A DNA stretch of 64,000 nucleotides from Calothrix parasitica NIES-267 (GTDB taxonomy: Bacteria > Cyanobacteriota > Cyanobacteriia > Cyanobacteriales > Nostocaceae), in the NCBI RefSeq assembly GCF_002368095.1, contig NZ_AP018227.1:3018598-3082597 (forward strand), written 5' to 3'. The translations under genes were made by a program, and so were the position numbers. This document shows, one piece after another, positions 44,008 through 53,231 of the stretch. Each line of letters opens with the position of its first letter. Within the stretch, counting starts at the first letter, position 1. The notes under the pieces are model-generated. The model did not search any database. It saw only the letters and a list, made by a program, of their open reading frames with translations, and had not been told where the DNA came from.

Positions 44008-44570
44008 TTACCAAATTTCTTCTAAATCCAAAACAAACTTGGGTAAAACATCTTCTCCAGAAACAGCTTGTGGAGATTCGAGAATTTCAACGTGCTTCTG
44101 TTTACGATTAATTAACCACTTCAAAGAAGCACCATTTTCCATACAATCTTTCATCTTGGCTCTGGTTTTCTCCAAAGTATCCCTAGGAGATATTAATTCA
44201 ACTACAAAATCCGGACACGAGGAGCAAATCTTGCTTGTTCCTCTTCCGTCAAAGTATCCCATCTTTCGATTTTCACCCAAGAAGCATCGGTCGAACGCTC
44301 TGCACCATTCGGAAGTTTGAAACCAGTAGAAGAATCAAAGTTTTTTCCCGATTTATTTTCTTACTTATTCCAAGCTGTTATCTGATAATTTAAATCAGAA
44401 TTTTTGCTCCCAGTAATACTTCCTATTGGTGAGATAATAATTAATTCCCCCGAAGCTGTCCCCTCAAATCTCATACCTGGGTTATTCTGACAAAGTTGGA
44501 AAAACTGCTCGTCAGTTAAGTTGATTTTATCAAGGTCGAATTCAAAAGCAATATTTATATGATTAAATTA
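44008..44570 (-). pseudogene. Uma2-family (DUF820) gene, inactivated
   Basis: Reading the minus strand from about 44570, one frame gives FEFDLDKINLTDEQFFQLCQ, then ELIIISPIGSITGSKNSDLN. A TAA follows after TAWNK, and the frame then continues as FKLPNGAERSTDASWVKIER and TEEEQARFAP. A one-base loss near 44215 shifts to the frame of CPDFVVELISPRDTLEKTRA and SGEDVLPKFVLDLEEIW. So there is one internal stop plus one frameshift. The start codon is also not found. The 90-residue open frame at the 3' end alone is not a functional Uma2 protein. Confidence 0.85.
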
Positions 44571-44810
44571 CAATTATTCAGTACGAAAGGATGTTGAATA
44601 AATTATTTGTCTATTCATAAATAATCAAATATCTAGCGATAACAGCCTTATAATCTATAAAAAAAAATCTCCTTTTCATAATTGACTAAAAACTAAAACT
44701 TGTTTAATATCTTCAATTTTAACAATCAGAGCGATAATTAAATTCCCGGTAAATATAACTGAATAATAACTAAAAAAAATATCCTATTGTAAGCCAATAA
44801 AGTTTTTTAT

Positions 44811-44824
44811 TACTTGCAAGTGCC
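44811..44824. repeat. Solitary end of the structured 120-bp repeat
   Basis: TTACTTGCAAGTGCC, the 3' terminal sequence of the element at 19034-19155, occurs here behind a T-rich stretch. No matching left end or perfect stem is found upstream, so it is a degraded copy. Confidence 0.5.
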
Positions 44825-44876
44825 TAAACTACTCTCTCTACCTCTTCCCTAATACAACTTGTCAAAATTAATAAAA

Positions 44877-45030
44877 TCAAGCTACCAACAGAAAACCTTT
44901 ACAAAATACTGCTTCTACTAAATCTATGACTAACCCTCTTTTATCTTTTATCACTCCCGGAAAACAAAAATAAAAGTCAACAACTGTAACCTTGATTTCA
45001 TCAGCATTAGAGGTTTTATTTTCTAATAAT
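44877..45030 (-). other. Short open frame, possible coding relic
   Basis: About 50 codons stay open and read NADEIKVTVVDFYFCFPGVI, then KDKRGLVIDLVEAVF before a TGA. An in-frame stop lies just upstream and no good start codon is present. The hydrophobic and charged pattern looks protein-like. I do not recognise the family; it could be chance. Confidence 0.25.
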
Positions 45031-45153
45031 AATTAAAATCAATGGCTAAAAAGTTTAAACTAAAGCTCTGAAAGGCTTACAGCGTTTGGCTTTACCTAAA
45101 CTGGCAAAAGAGAGCTAAATTTCCTATCAAATTTTAAATTCATAAGGAGTCAT

Positions 45154-45422
45154 GACTTACGCAACGAAGATTTCTCATTGCGAGGGTCACTATGTGCAGG
45201 GAAGCAATCCCAGGAATTGGGGATGATGACCCACACCCGACCGGTGAATATGTCGCTGTCGCATGTCCTATAGTAATCCTAGATGAGTCGTGAGAAAGTT
45301 AGGTGCCATAAACCCGGTTCTTCCGAAAAACCGGGTTTCTAAAATCTCACAAATGATTTAGTAATGCTATAAAGGACACGCTGCAACGACCCGGACACAG
45401 TTACGTTACTTTTGCGTAAGTT
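45154..45422. repeat. Composite element bounded by GACTTACGCAA inverted repeats
   Basis: GACTTACGCAA (45154-45164) and TTGCGTAAGTT (45412-45422) match inverted at 10 of 11 bases. Inside lie a TCATTGCGAG unit (from 45174) and an AAACCCGGTT hairpin (45310-45338). It may be a MITE that gathered smaller repeats. Confidence 0.6.
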
Positions 45423-45649
45423 CTAGGAGTACTAATATTGCTGCAATTCCTAAAAAATTTACTTCTTGCATCAAAAAAATATTTACGGACAATTGTAAAT
45501 ATATAACCAATCCGTACAGAGATAAAAAACTGATTAATCAAATGCATTTAAAGCATTTTAGCCGTTGCGATCGCGTTAAATAATCAGTAAAAAATCAAAG
45601 ATATTTGCTAGTAATTTTACCTAGCAATCAATATCTGTTCATATTGATT

Positions 45650-45818
45650 AGGAATGGCCGCAACTGGCACATTTTTCTCGTAGGGGAGGCAAAAAGGGGT
45701 GTAGATTTTCTTCCCCCTTTATTGCCGTTGCTGTGACACTTTGACTAATTTTCAACGTAGTAATAAGCTTTCTGGTGTCACGCACCAACAGTACATTATG
45801 ACAATTGCGGCCATTCCT
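45650..45818. repeat. AGGAATGGCCGCAA-family element, copy C
   Basis: Both ends are intact: AGGAATGGCCGCAACTGGCA and ACAATTGCGGCCATTCCT. It is inverted relative to copies A and B and about 45 bp longer. The extra sequence (about 45677-45725) is a G/C-run palindrome-like stretch (GGGGAGGCAAAAAGGGG... CCCCC). Confidence 0.88.
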
Positions 45819-45836
45819 GTTGATTTCAAAACTTCA

Positions 45837-45988
45837 GAATTGAACTATTACTCAATTAGCGCAGCGGCTTATAGGTGGGCTTCAACGACTCAAGGTCAAA
45901 TTAACATGTAAATAGCCCATCTATAAGCAATTGAGTAAAGCGCAGCGGTAGTTCAATTCGCTGCACCAACGAATCAATTCGCGCTATA
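45837..45988. repeat. GAATTGAACT-family palindrome, copy 2
   Basis: The arms GAATTGAACT (45837) and AGTTCAATTC (45950-45959) with CTTATAGGTGGGCT/AGCCCATCTATAAG inside form a long hairpin. The flank GCTGCACCAACGAATCAATT is shared with copies 1 and 3. Confidence 0.85.
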
Positions 45989-46017
45989 TAATTGTATTCT
46001 CCAAGACAAACAGCCCA

Positions 46018-46563
46018 TTACTCAACCCCCCGTAATTTCCTTGTATTCTCAACCAAACTCTGGGCAAATTTATCTAACCTTTGAGATAACTTTTCGTCTA
46101 AAATTTTACCTTCTTTATCAAAGGCTTTCCAAGCTTGTCCAATTGCTATTTGTTCGGGTATCACCCAAGCATGTACCCACCTCATCACTACTCGCATTTG
46201 ATTCAAGGAATTACTATTCGATTGTCCTCCCAATATACTTATATTCCCTACAACCTTATCGGACAATTCTTCAAAACTCATCAAGTCCAAAGCATTCTTC
46301 AGCACTCCACTCATCCCACCGTGATATTCGGGTGTTGCTAATATCAATCCATCTGCTTGCTTAACCGTCTCTTGCAATCTCTTCACATCAGGATATTCGC
46401 TATATTTATCCCCTCCGTCACAAAAGGGTAATTTCATCTCTCTCAAATCCAATATCGAAACGGATGCTCCCAACGCTTCTATTCTTTGAACTACTATCTT
46501 CAATGCTTGATGTGTATAAGATTCGCTTCTTAAACTACCACCGATTCCAACTATCCTTACCAT
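46018..46563 (-). CDS. NADPH-dependent FMN reductase family flavoprotein
   Basis: The 181-residue flavodoxin-like protein has the FMN phosphate loop GIGGSLRSESYTHQAL (about residues 6-21). The conserved LILATPEYHGGMSGVLKNALD motif (about 73-93) is also present. The family (SsuE/YieF-like) reduces FMN, quinones or azo compounds with NAD(P)H in the cytosol. Length is normal. It stands alone, with its start 356 bp from the divergent ftsH gene. Substrate not determinable. Confidence 0.9.
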   Translation of the reverse strand: MVRIVGIGGSLRSESYTHQALKIVVQRIEALGASVSILDLREMKLPFCDGGDKYSEYPDVKRLQETVKQADGLILATPEYHGGMSGVLKNALDLMSFEELSDKVVGNISILGGQSNSNSLNQMRVVMRWVHAWVIPEQIAIGQAWKAFDKEGKILDEKLSQRLDKFAQSLVENTRKLRGVE

Positions 46564-46919
46564 GATGATTCCTACTTCAATGCTTTTTCTGTTACAATTA
46601 ACTCGAAGTCATTACGATTATGAATATCATAGCGATTAAATTTAAATTGTGTCAAAGGTTGTTTGGAGGACAATTTAGTGTTATGAAGAGCAGTGGTTAT
46701 AACCCAAAAATATGTAAAAATAGTTACGATAAGATGTGTTAATTATAAAAGTTTGAATTATGCGTCCTGAGAGGTTGGTAATCGGATGAAAAAGATGGGA
46801 AACGTAATTTTTTTGTAGAAGCTACACTCTTATTATTGAGAATAAATTATTTGCATTGTTGAAGACCACAATTAAAATTAGCCCCACCGGATGCGGCAAC
46901 AGACAAAGGGTAACTATCT
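46564..46919. other. Divergent promoter region, FMN reductase and ftsH
   Basis: No gene, tandem repeat or clear hairpin is seen in these 356 bp. The promoters of both flanking genes should lie here. GGGTAACTATCTATG places no strong ribosome site before ftsH. Confidence 0.5.
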
Positions 46920-48815
46920 ATGATAAATTTTGACAAAAAGGCGTTAACTAAAAATTCAGTCGTCAAGCGTAGAGTTTTTGCTGGTTTATTATCAGCTAGT
47001 TTGCTGTTGTCAGGGGCTTTTGAAGGAACAGCCTTAGCGCAGCAGAAGAAGGAAAAGGAAGAGTTTACCTATGGTAACTTACTGACTCAAATTGAGGAAG
47101 GTAAGGTTAAGAAAGTAGAGATTGATGAAACGGAGCGGTTTGCTAAGGTATATTTAGCGGACGAAGACCCGGAGAAGCCGATACGAGTAAAGCTGCTTGA
47201 TGATAATCGGGAATTAATTAATGAACTCAGAGAGAATAAGGTAGAGTTTGGGGAAATTAATTCCGAAAGTGGTAGGGTGGCTGTTTCCTTATTATTTAAT
47301 TTAATGTGGATTCTGCCCTTGGTTGCTTTGATGCTGCTATTTTTGCGTCGGACAACTAATGCATCTTCTCAAGCGATGAATTTTGGTAAATCCAAAGCTC
47401 GTTTTCAGATAGAAGCGAAAACGGGGATTAAATTTGATGATGTAGCGGGAATTGAAGAAGCGAAGGAAGAATTGGGTGAAGTTGTTACTTTCCTCAAGCA
47501 GCCAGAAAAGTTTACTGCTATAGGAGCCAGAATTCCTAAAGGTGTATTATTAGTTGGTCCTCCAGGAACGGGTAAAACTTTATTAGCTAAAGCAATTGCA
47601 GGAGAAGCGGGAGTTCCTTTCTTTAGTATTTCGGGTTCGGAATTTGTAGAGATGTTCGTGGGTGTTGGTGCATCACGAGTTCGGGACTTATTTAAGAAGG
47701 CTAAAGAGAACGCACCTTGTTTGATATTTATCGATGAAATAGACGCTGTGGGAAGACAGCGTGGTGCAGGTATCGGTGGTGGTAATGACGAACGGGAGCA
47801 AACCTTAAACCAGCTACTGACAGAGATGGATGGTTTTGAAGGTAATAACGGTATTATTATAATTGCTGCGACTAACCGACCGGATGTATTGGATGCAGCA
47901 TTGTTGCGTCCCGGACGTTTTGACAGACAGGTGATTGTAGATGCACCTGATAGAAAAGGTCGTTTAGCAATTTTACAAGTTCACGCTCGTAATAAGAAAG
48001 TTGACTCTTCAGTTTCTTTGGAAGTAGTAGCTCGTCGTACTCCAGGATTCACCGGAGCGGATTTAGCGAATCTTCTTAATGAAGCAGCGATTTTAACAGC
48101 GAGAAGACGTAAAGAAACGATTACTCAGATAGAAATTGATGATGCGATTGACAGGTTAACTATTGGATTGACGTTAAATCCGCTGTTAGATAGTAAGAAA
48201 AAGCGGTTGATTGCTTATCATGAAGTGGGACATGCTTTACTAGCGACACTTTTAAAAAATGCCGACCCGTTAAACAAAGTTACAATAATTCCTCGTTCCG
48301 GTGGAGTTGGTGGTTTTTCCCAGCAGACACCAAATGAAGAGATAATTGATAGCGGTTTGTATAGTAAAGCTTGGCTCAAGGATAATATTACTATGACCTT
48401 GGGTGGAAGGGCATCAGAAGCCGAAGTGTTTGGAGAGAAAGAAGTAACGGGTGGAGCTAGTAACGATTTGAAGATGGTTACTAACCTAGCTCGGAAAATG
48501 GTCACGATGTATGGAATGTCTAATTTAGGATTAGTAGCCTTAGAAAGTCAGAATCAAGATGTATTCTTGGGTAGAGACTTAGGGAATCGCAACGAATATT
48601 CTGAAGACATGGCGAAAAAAATCGACCACAAAGTTCGAGAAATAGCTCTTTGCTGCTATCAAGAAGCGCGTCAAATCATGAAAGAAAATCGTGCATTACT
48701 AGACCGTCTTGTTGATTTATTGATTGAGCAAGAAACTATAGAAGGAGAACAGTTTCGTAAAATAGTTTCTGAATACACCAAGTTACCTGAAGGTAAGTTA
48801 GTGACTAGTAGTTAG
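46920..48815 (+). CDS. ftsH: ATP-dependent zinc metalloprotease FtsH
   Basis: The 631-residue protein has two membrane helices (about 18-40 and 122-142) enclosing a lumenal domain. An AAA+ ATPase follows (Walker A GPPGTGKT 213-220, Walker B LIFIDEID 268-275, an [20 protein letters not shown] second region of homology). A zinc protease with HEVGH (434-438) completes it. FtsH hexamers degrade damaged membrane proteins, including photosystem II subunits in cyanobacteria. The first helix region ends in Ala-Leu-Ala, resembling a cleavable signal. Which of the four cyanobacterial paralogues it is cannot be told safely. An excellent terminator follows at 48841. Confidence 0.96.
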   Translation: MINFDKKALTKNSVVKRRVFAGLLSASLLLSGAFEGTALAQQKKEKEEFTYGNLLTQIEEGKVKKVEIDETERFAKVYLADEDPEKPIRVKLLDDNRELINELRENKVEFGEINSESGRVAVSLLFNLMWILPLVALMLLFLRRTTNASSQAMNFGKSKARFQIEAKTGIKFDDVAGIEEAKEELGEVVTFLKQPEKFTAIGARIPKGVLLVGPPGTGKTLLAKAIAGEAGVPFFSISGSEFVEMFVGVGASRVRDLFKKAKENAPCLIFIDEIDAVGRQRGAGIGGGNDEREQTLNQLLTEMDGFEGNNGIIIIAATNRPDVLDAALLRPGRFDRQVIVDAPDRKGRLAILQVHARNKKVDSSVSLEVVARRTPGFTGADLANLLNEAAILTARRRKETITQIEIDDAIDRLTIGLTLNPLLDSKKKRLIAYHEVGHALLATLLKNADPLNKVTIIPRSGGVGGFSQQTPNEEIIDSGLYSKAWLKDNITMTLGGRASEAEVFGEKEVTGGASNDLKMVTNLARKMVTMYGMSNLGLVALESQNQDVFLGRDLGNRNEYSEDMAKKIDHKVREIALCCYQEARQIMKENRALLDRLVDLLIEQETIEGEQFRKIVSEYTKLPEGKLVTSS

Positions 48816-48840
48816 TAGTTAGTAGTTAGTAGTTAAATCA

Positions 48841-48883
48841 AGCAGAAACCCGATTTGTTCAAAAAATCGGGTTTCTGCTTTTT
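48841..48883 (+). terminator. Strong terminator of ftsH (AAACCCGG-family hairpin)
   Basis: A perfect 16-bp stem AGCAGAAACCCGATTT/AAATCGGGTTTCTGCT (48841-48856, 48864-48879) with a 7-base loop is followed by TTTT. It lies 26 bp after the ftsH stop codon and is related to the hairpins at 37442, 39163 and 45310. Confidence 0.85.
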
Positions 48884-48920
48884 ATATATGTAATTGAAAT
48901 TATTTTCTACTCATTACTTC

Positions 48921-49592
48921 TTAAGTCTTCTGATTGCCATACATTTTACGTAATACCGCACCGGGGTCAACGTATTTGTTGTTGTATCGAATAACCCAAT
49001 GTAAATGAGGACCTGTAGTGCGTCCGGTCATTCCGATTCTACCGATTCTGATTCCGGATGGTATTTGCTGACCTTTAGCAATTTGAATTCCACCAGCACG
49101 GTCAACCATATACAAATTGCCATTCAATCGAGCTACACGTCCCATTAAATGACAGTAACTGTGCTTCCAGTTTCCAGATTTGACGATGATATGGGTACCG
49201 CAACCACCTCTGTCTCCAACTTTCACCACAGTACCAGCGAACCAATTGCGAACGTAACTTCCTTTCGGTGCTGCGATATCTAAACCGTTGTGAAACTGAA
49301 TCCGACGAGGGTTTGTAGGTGAACGACGATAACCAAAAGGAGATGTATAACCGATGAATTTCTCTACAGGAAAAGAAGCATTAGCCCAAGCATTATTAGT
49401 AGCAGTTGCAACTATATTCTTATTTACCGTTTGAGCTTGAACAATTTCTATTTGTGGAAAGTTGCTCCACTTGGGGAGACCCCAAGACCGCACTTTCCAA
49501 GAGGGTGGGAATAAAGTAATTAAGCAGACAACGAGCAATCCTGTTAAAAACAGCGCTACACAAAGACTTATTCTTAGTTGGCGATTACTCAT
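48921..49592 (-). CDS. M23-family (LytM) peptidase, copy 1
   Basis: The 223-residue protein has an N-terminal signal anchor (about residues 8-30) and a C-terminal M23 domain. The Zn2+ ligands are visible: HNGLDIAAP (His, Asp), HSYCH and GPHLHWVI (His). It should cleave peptide cross-links in the cell wall or serve as a wall-binding factor in the periplasm. A paralogue of the same size lies 248 bp upstream on the same strand; the two match almost line by line through the domain. ATG start at 49592. Confidence 0.9.
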   Translation of the reverse strand: MSNRQLRISLCVALFLTGLLVVCLITLFPPSWKVRSWGLPKWSNFPQIEIVQAQTVNKNIVATATNNAWANASFPVEKFIGYTSPFGYRRSPTNPRRIQFHNGLDIAAPKGSYVRNWFAGTVVKVGDRGGCGTHIIVKSGNWKHSYCHLMGRVARLNGNLYMVDRAGGIQIAKGQQIPSGIRIGRIGMTGRTTGPHLHWVIRYNNKYVDPGAVLRKMYGNQKT

Positions 49593-49840
49593 ATTCTTAT
49601 CTAAGTAATTTTACTCTATTGACGCAATCCGAACGCTCAACCAAAATTTATTACTTCTGACAGATGCTTTTCAAGAGTAATTACGGTGCTAAAAATATTT
49701 TCATGATTAAAATCGGAATAACAGCATAAGCTCCAAAGAAATAAAATTCCTACTTGTGGTGAGGGAGAAAAGAGTTAGGAGTTAGGAATTCAAAGTTAAT
49801 TTATCAACCCTCTCACTGTTCAATGTTCGCTGTTAACTGA

Positions 49841-50509
49841 TTACTGTTGATTAATTAATTTCGATTCTTCGAGTTTGATTTGAATCCGTTGAGAACCTCT
49901 AATATTAGACGTGTTAGAGACTTTCTGCTTAGAATACATGGCTTGAAGAACCTGTGCTGGGTCAACATAATTTTTTCCGTGTCTGAGTACCCAGTGAAGA
50001 TGGGGTCCTGTGGTGCGTCCGGTCATTCCGATACGTCCAATTCTCATACCTGCGGGTATTTGCTGACCTTTTGCAATTTTAACTCCACCCACACGGTCAA
50101 CCATATAAAGAGTACCGTTGATTTTTTCTACTCTTCCCTTCATATGACAGTAACTGTGTCGCCAATTACCAGACCTCACAATGATATGCGTACCACAACC
50201 ACCGCGATCGCCGACTTTGATAACTGTTCCTCCCCACCAATTGCGGATGTAGCTACCGCTCGGTGCAGCAATATCTAAACCGTTATGAAATTCGACACGA
50301 CCACTTCTCGGAGAGCGACGATATCCAAAGGGAGATGTGTAACGCTGAAAACGTTCGACGGGAAAAGAAGCTGATGACCAAACACTATTTCTAGCCAAAA
50401 GCATAGAGTTATTTTCGGAGGCTTTAACCGTATTTAAACTAGGTGATAGAGTTATTAAAATTGCAACAATGAATCCCAAAACTTTCAGGTTGAGTATGCG
50501 TTTTTTCAT
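49841..50509 (-). CDS. M23-family (LytM) peptidase, copy 2
   Basis: The 222-residue protein has a signal peptide (VLGFIVAILITLSPSLNTVKA) and an M23 domain with the same ligands as copy 1 (FHNGLDIAAP; HSYCHMKG; GPHLHWVL). It carries an extra C-terminal tail of about 25 residues (SNTSNIRGSQRIQIKLEESK). Twin peptidases in tandem suggest a local duplication. The N-terminal leader differs from copy 1: here it looks cleavable, so one may be released and the other membrane-held. Confidence 0.9.
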   Translation of the reverse strand: MKKRILNLKVLGFIVAILITLSPSLNTVKASENNSMLLARNSVWSSASFPVERFQRYTSPFGYRRSPRSGRVEFHNGLDIAAPSGSYIRNWWGGTVIKVGDRGGCGTHIIVRSGNWRHSYCHMKGRVEKINGTLYMVDRVGGVKIAKGQQIPAGMRIGRIGMTGRTTGPHLHWVLRHGKNYVDPAQVLQAMYSKQKVSNTSNIRGSQRIQIKLEESKLINQQ

Positions 50510-51452
50510 ATTTTGATGCTTAAATTTCTATTTATTCAAAAACTCTATTTTTGTCAAGTTTAAAACTACTAGTATTTTCGATTAGTTTTGATGAATTAAA
50601 GAAGCACGGACTAGAAATCTTACTAGTTTTTACGAGTAAGCAAGACCAAACCGCTACATAAAAAATATCCATCATAATTAATATAGTCGATTACTACTAT
50701 AAAATTTAGCTTTAAACTAAATTCTCTGTATATGCATCCCTTAATTTGCATTATCATACTTAAAATTAATATGATGTCAAGTAGCTTTTTTTCTGTTTTT
50801 TATAAAGTTTTTTCGGTGTAATTGGCTTCCGTAAAACTCTTTAAATATACTAAAAAATAATCGATAAAGAGGATGATTACTCAGAGATAATACCTAATAA
50901 TGACGGGATAATATCAGATTCTTTGAGTATAATTTTTTGAATCATCCTGGATTAAAAAGTCATATAAATTAGTATTTTACTCACTTTACAATAAATATTT
51001 AGAGATAATTTATGTATTTATCCGTAATTAAAGGGATTAACAATTGACATGATTCGATATTGACTCAGTATGACCTATAAATAAGTACCAATAAAAGCCT
51101 ATAAAGTTCCCGCCATTGAATTACCACAGACTATAAAAATATTTCGGAGCAGACGATGCTTTATATCGAGAATTAACAAAAAACTGCAAACGTTGCTAAA
51201 ACCCTCTCAGGCACTTACAGATAATAAAATGTCCCACCTCGGTGTCCCCTGGAAGGCGACACCCCAGTATATTTAGGTTTTGACCGGAATATTTGTAAAA
51301 CGGTGGGACATTTTATTTCTTGGATCTCCCTGATGAGAAGTTTTACCAACGGTCATAAATATTGTAAAATCTAACCTTAAAAAGAATTATTCTTCAAGAT
51401 AATATAAAGCTTGCCGTCCTATCCTCAGAATTTCCCGTATATCCCCTGCCCC
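50510..51452. other. Gene-free stretch with one structured repeat
   Basis: These 943 bp are AT-rich and without a supportable gene. The only structure recognised is the 120-bp element at 51210-51330. The promoter of the M23 gene at 50509 must lie near 50510-50700. Confidence 0.6.
51210..51330. repeat. Structured 120-bp repeat, copy 2 (inverted)
   Basis: Ends are GGCACTTACAGATAATAAAA and GATCTCC, the inverse of copy 1 at 19034. The stem AATAAAATGTCCCACC (51223-51238) pairs perfectly with 51302-51317. Compared with copy 1 the stem tip changed from TATCCAGCTT to TGTCCCACC on one arm, with matching changes on the other, so pairing is kept. A second inner hairpin GGTGTCCCC...AGGCGACACC follows. 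Confidence 0.85.
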
Positions 51453-51842
51453 ATGCTAACTGACATATTTCCTTTCAGATTCGAGTTAGACACAATAGCT
51501 ATTGCTGGAGCAACTTTATGGTCTTTGGCATTATATTTAGCTTTTTCCCCACTGAGTGAATGGATAACAAAACAAATCAACCGCTGGTTTAATTTTGCAG
51601 AACGATTTATGTATACCAGCGAAACAGAATTTGAAAAAACCCGTCAAGCAAGAGAATCACAAAATGCCTTCTATGCATCGGTTTTCAGCATTATCCCATT
51701 TCTAATCATCGGTGCTTTATCCAACTGGATTATAGAAATCAGTTTAGGAGGAAGTTGGGGAATCAGTACCGGAATTCTAGCCTGTATGGGTTGTGGAGTT
51801 TATGAATTAGGAAGACGCGATGGGGAAAACAACGAACAATAA
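51453..51842 (+). CDS. Conserved membrane protein of unknown function
   Basis: The protein of 129 residues has three hydrophobic segments (IAIAGATLWSLALYLAF; ASVFSIIPFLIIGALSNWII; SWGISTGILACMGCGVYEL) and a charged middle with RFMYTSETEFEKTRQARESQ. I use the ATG at 51453; the open frame from a TTG at 51411 adds an unlikely 14 residues. I do not recognise a named family. It lies 65 bp before the inositol-phosphatase-like gene on the same strand and may share its transcript. Confidence 0.7.
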   Translation: MLTDIFPFRFELDTIAIAGATLWSLALYLAFSPLSEWITKQINRWFNFAERFMYTSETEFEKTRQARESQNAFYASVFSIIPFLIIGALSNWIIEISLGGSWGISTGILACMGCGVYELGRRDGENNEQ

Positions 51843-51907
51843 CCAGTTAACAGTTTGTATTTATTACCTCTAACCTTTAACCTTTGACCTCTAACCTACT
51901 ACCTTAT

Positions 51908-52777
51908 ATGTCTTCACCTCGGATTATTTTAGAAACTTTGCTTCCGCATTTAAAAGCAGCAGCGGGTTACGCTCGTTTTCTACAACCGAAAATTGCTGCT
52001 CTTCCCGATAAGGATGGTGGAGAAAGCTTTTTTTCTGCTGCTTTGACTGAAGCCGATTTGGCAATTCAAAATTTTGTCGAAGTTGCTTTATTAGGTCATT
52101 TCCCCAATATCCGATTTTATGGAGAAGAATATAAAAGCTCTCCCAATACAAAGTATTTTCGTGCTGTTGATTTTGGCGAAAAAGATGATTATTTAATCAC
52201 TCTCGACCCTATTGACGGTACAAAGTTCTATATAGATGGACATTCTAATTATCAAATTATTCTCAGTATTTTAAATACAGATGATTACGAGGCGGTAATT
52301 GCAATTTCTCCCAGCGAAGATATTTATTTCTATGCTTTGAGAGGACATGGTGCTTTTAAAGGTTCTCTAAAAATGGATTTATCGGAATGCACTCCTTTAC
52401 AAGTAGATTCAAATGCGGAGCTTAATATCTTATTAGGTACGGCTATGAATTCCTTGAAACCCCCACTAGAAGATAAATACAACATTATTAATGCAGTTGA
52501 TGATTATTCTAGCTCGATTCAAAGACCCAATCTCAATGCTATTTTAAGCGGTGGATTATGTGGTGCTGTAAAACGATTTGGTCAATTTATCGATGGTGGA
52601 GCTTTAGCTTTCCTTGCTAGAGAAGCCGGTTGTAAGGTCACAAAAATCGATGGTTCTGCTTTACCTACATTAAATTCTTGCTCGGATTACAAATTACCAG
52701 GTTTAATTATCGCAACTTCCGAATCAATTCACCAAGATATACTAAATGCTGTTCGCGATTATGATTCAAGCAATTAA
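51908..52777 (+). CDS. Inositol monophosphatase-family phosphatase
   Basis: The protein of 289 residues has the FIG-fold motifs: SFFSAALTEADLAIQNF, the metal-binding Glu in FYGEEYK and DPIDGTKFYIDGH (the usual DPIDGT). Family members hydrolyse inositol phosphates, fructose-1,6-bisphosphate or 3'-phosphoadenosine phosphates with Mg2+ in the cytosol; which applies is not clear. The ATG at 51908 is chosen over the TTG at 51884. It follows a small membrane-protein gene. Confidence 0.85.
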   Translation: MSSPRIILETLLPHLKAAAGYARFLQPKIAALPDKDGGESFFSAALTEADLAIQNFVEVALLGHFPNIRFYGEEYKSSPNTKYFRAVDFGEKDDYLITLDPIDGTKFYIDGHSNYQIILSILNTDDYEAVIAISPSEDIYFYALRGHGAFKGSLKMDLSECTPLQVDSNAELNILLGTAMNSLKPPLEDKYNIINAVDDYSSSIQRPNLNAILSGGLCGAVKRFGQFIDGGALAFLAREAGCKVTKIDGSALPTLNSCSDYKLPGLIIATSESIHQDILNAVRDYDSSN

Positions 52778-52968
52778 CAACCTTTAATAAGAAGGACGGT
52801 ACTTAAATAGTTTTTTATCTAATTTTTTTTCATATAGTACTGCATTACTATATTTTCAATTCAAGATAGTAACCTAAAATCAAATTTTTAATTAATTTGT
52901 CAACCGTAGAAAAAATTGTAAATCCTGTTTATATTAAGCTGATTGTAAATTCCTATTTTCACCTTAAT

Positions 52969-53200
52969 TTAAGCAACGATTTTACAAGCTTTCCAGGTGG
53001 CTAAATTATTTAAATATACGTCGCCAGTGATTATCAATTTACCGTGCCCTGAAACCCTTGTCAAATCGTAATCGCTATTTTTAAATGTCAGGGATATTTG
53101 ACCAAATTTACAATTAAAGCTTTTGCTATTCTTATCAATTACAAGAATATTATTTTTAAAGTCGATGGTTTGTCTCCGCTGATTGTATCGATATCCTTAG
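52969..53200 (-). pseudogene. Possible coding relic, family unknown
   Basis: From about 53200 to a TAA at 52969 some 75 codons stay open, with no start codon and an in-frame stop just upstream. They read FKNNILVIDKNSKSFNCKFG and VSGHGKLIITGDVYLNNLAT. The alternating hydrophobic pattern suggests beta strands. I recognise no family. It could be the end of a decayed gene or chance. Confidence 0.3.
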
Positions 53201-53231
53201 AGCTATATAATGACACAAACAATATTCTGTA

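Larger units (their letters stand above)
44571..46017. other. 1.4-kb gene-free stretch filled with dispersed repeats
   Basis: No intact gene is seen. It holds an end of the structured 120-bp repeat (about 44811-44824), a short open frame of unknown origin (44877-45030), a composite element bounded by GACTTACGCAA repeats (45154-45422), copy C of the AGGAATGG family (45650-45818) and copy 2 of the GAATTGAACT palindrome (45837-45988). This is the densest repeat cluster of the window. Confidence 0.75.

Noticed and set aside
46041-46364. 107-codon plus-strand frame opposite the FMN reductase
   Set aside because: Antisense shadow with no recognisable features.
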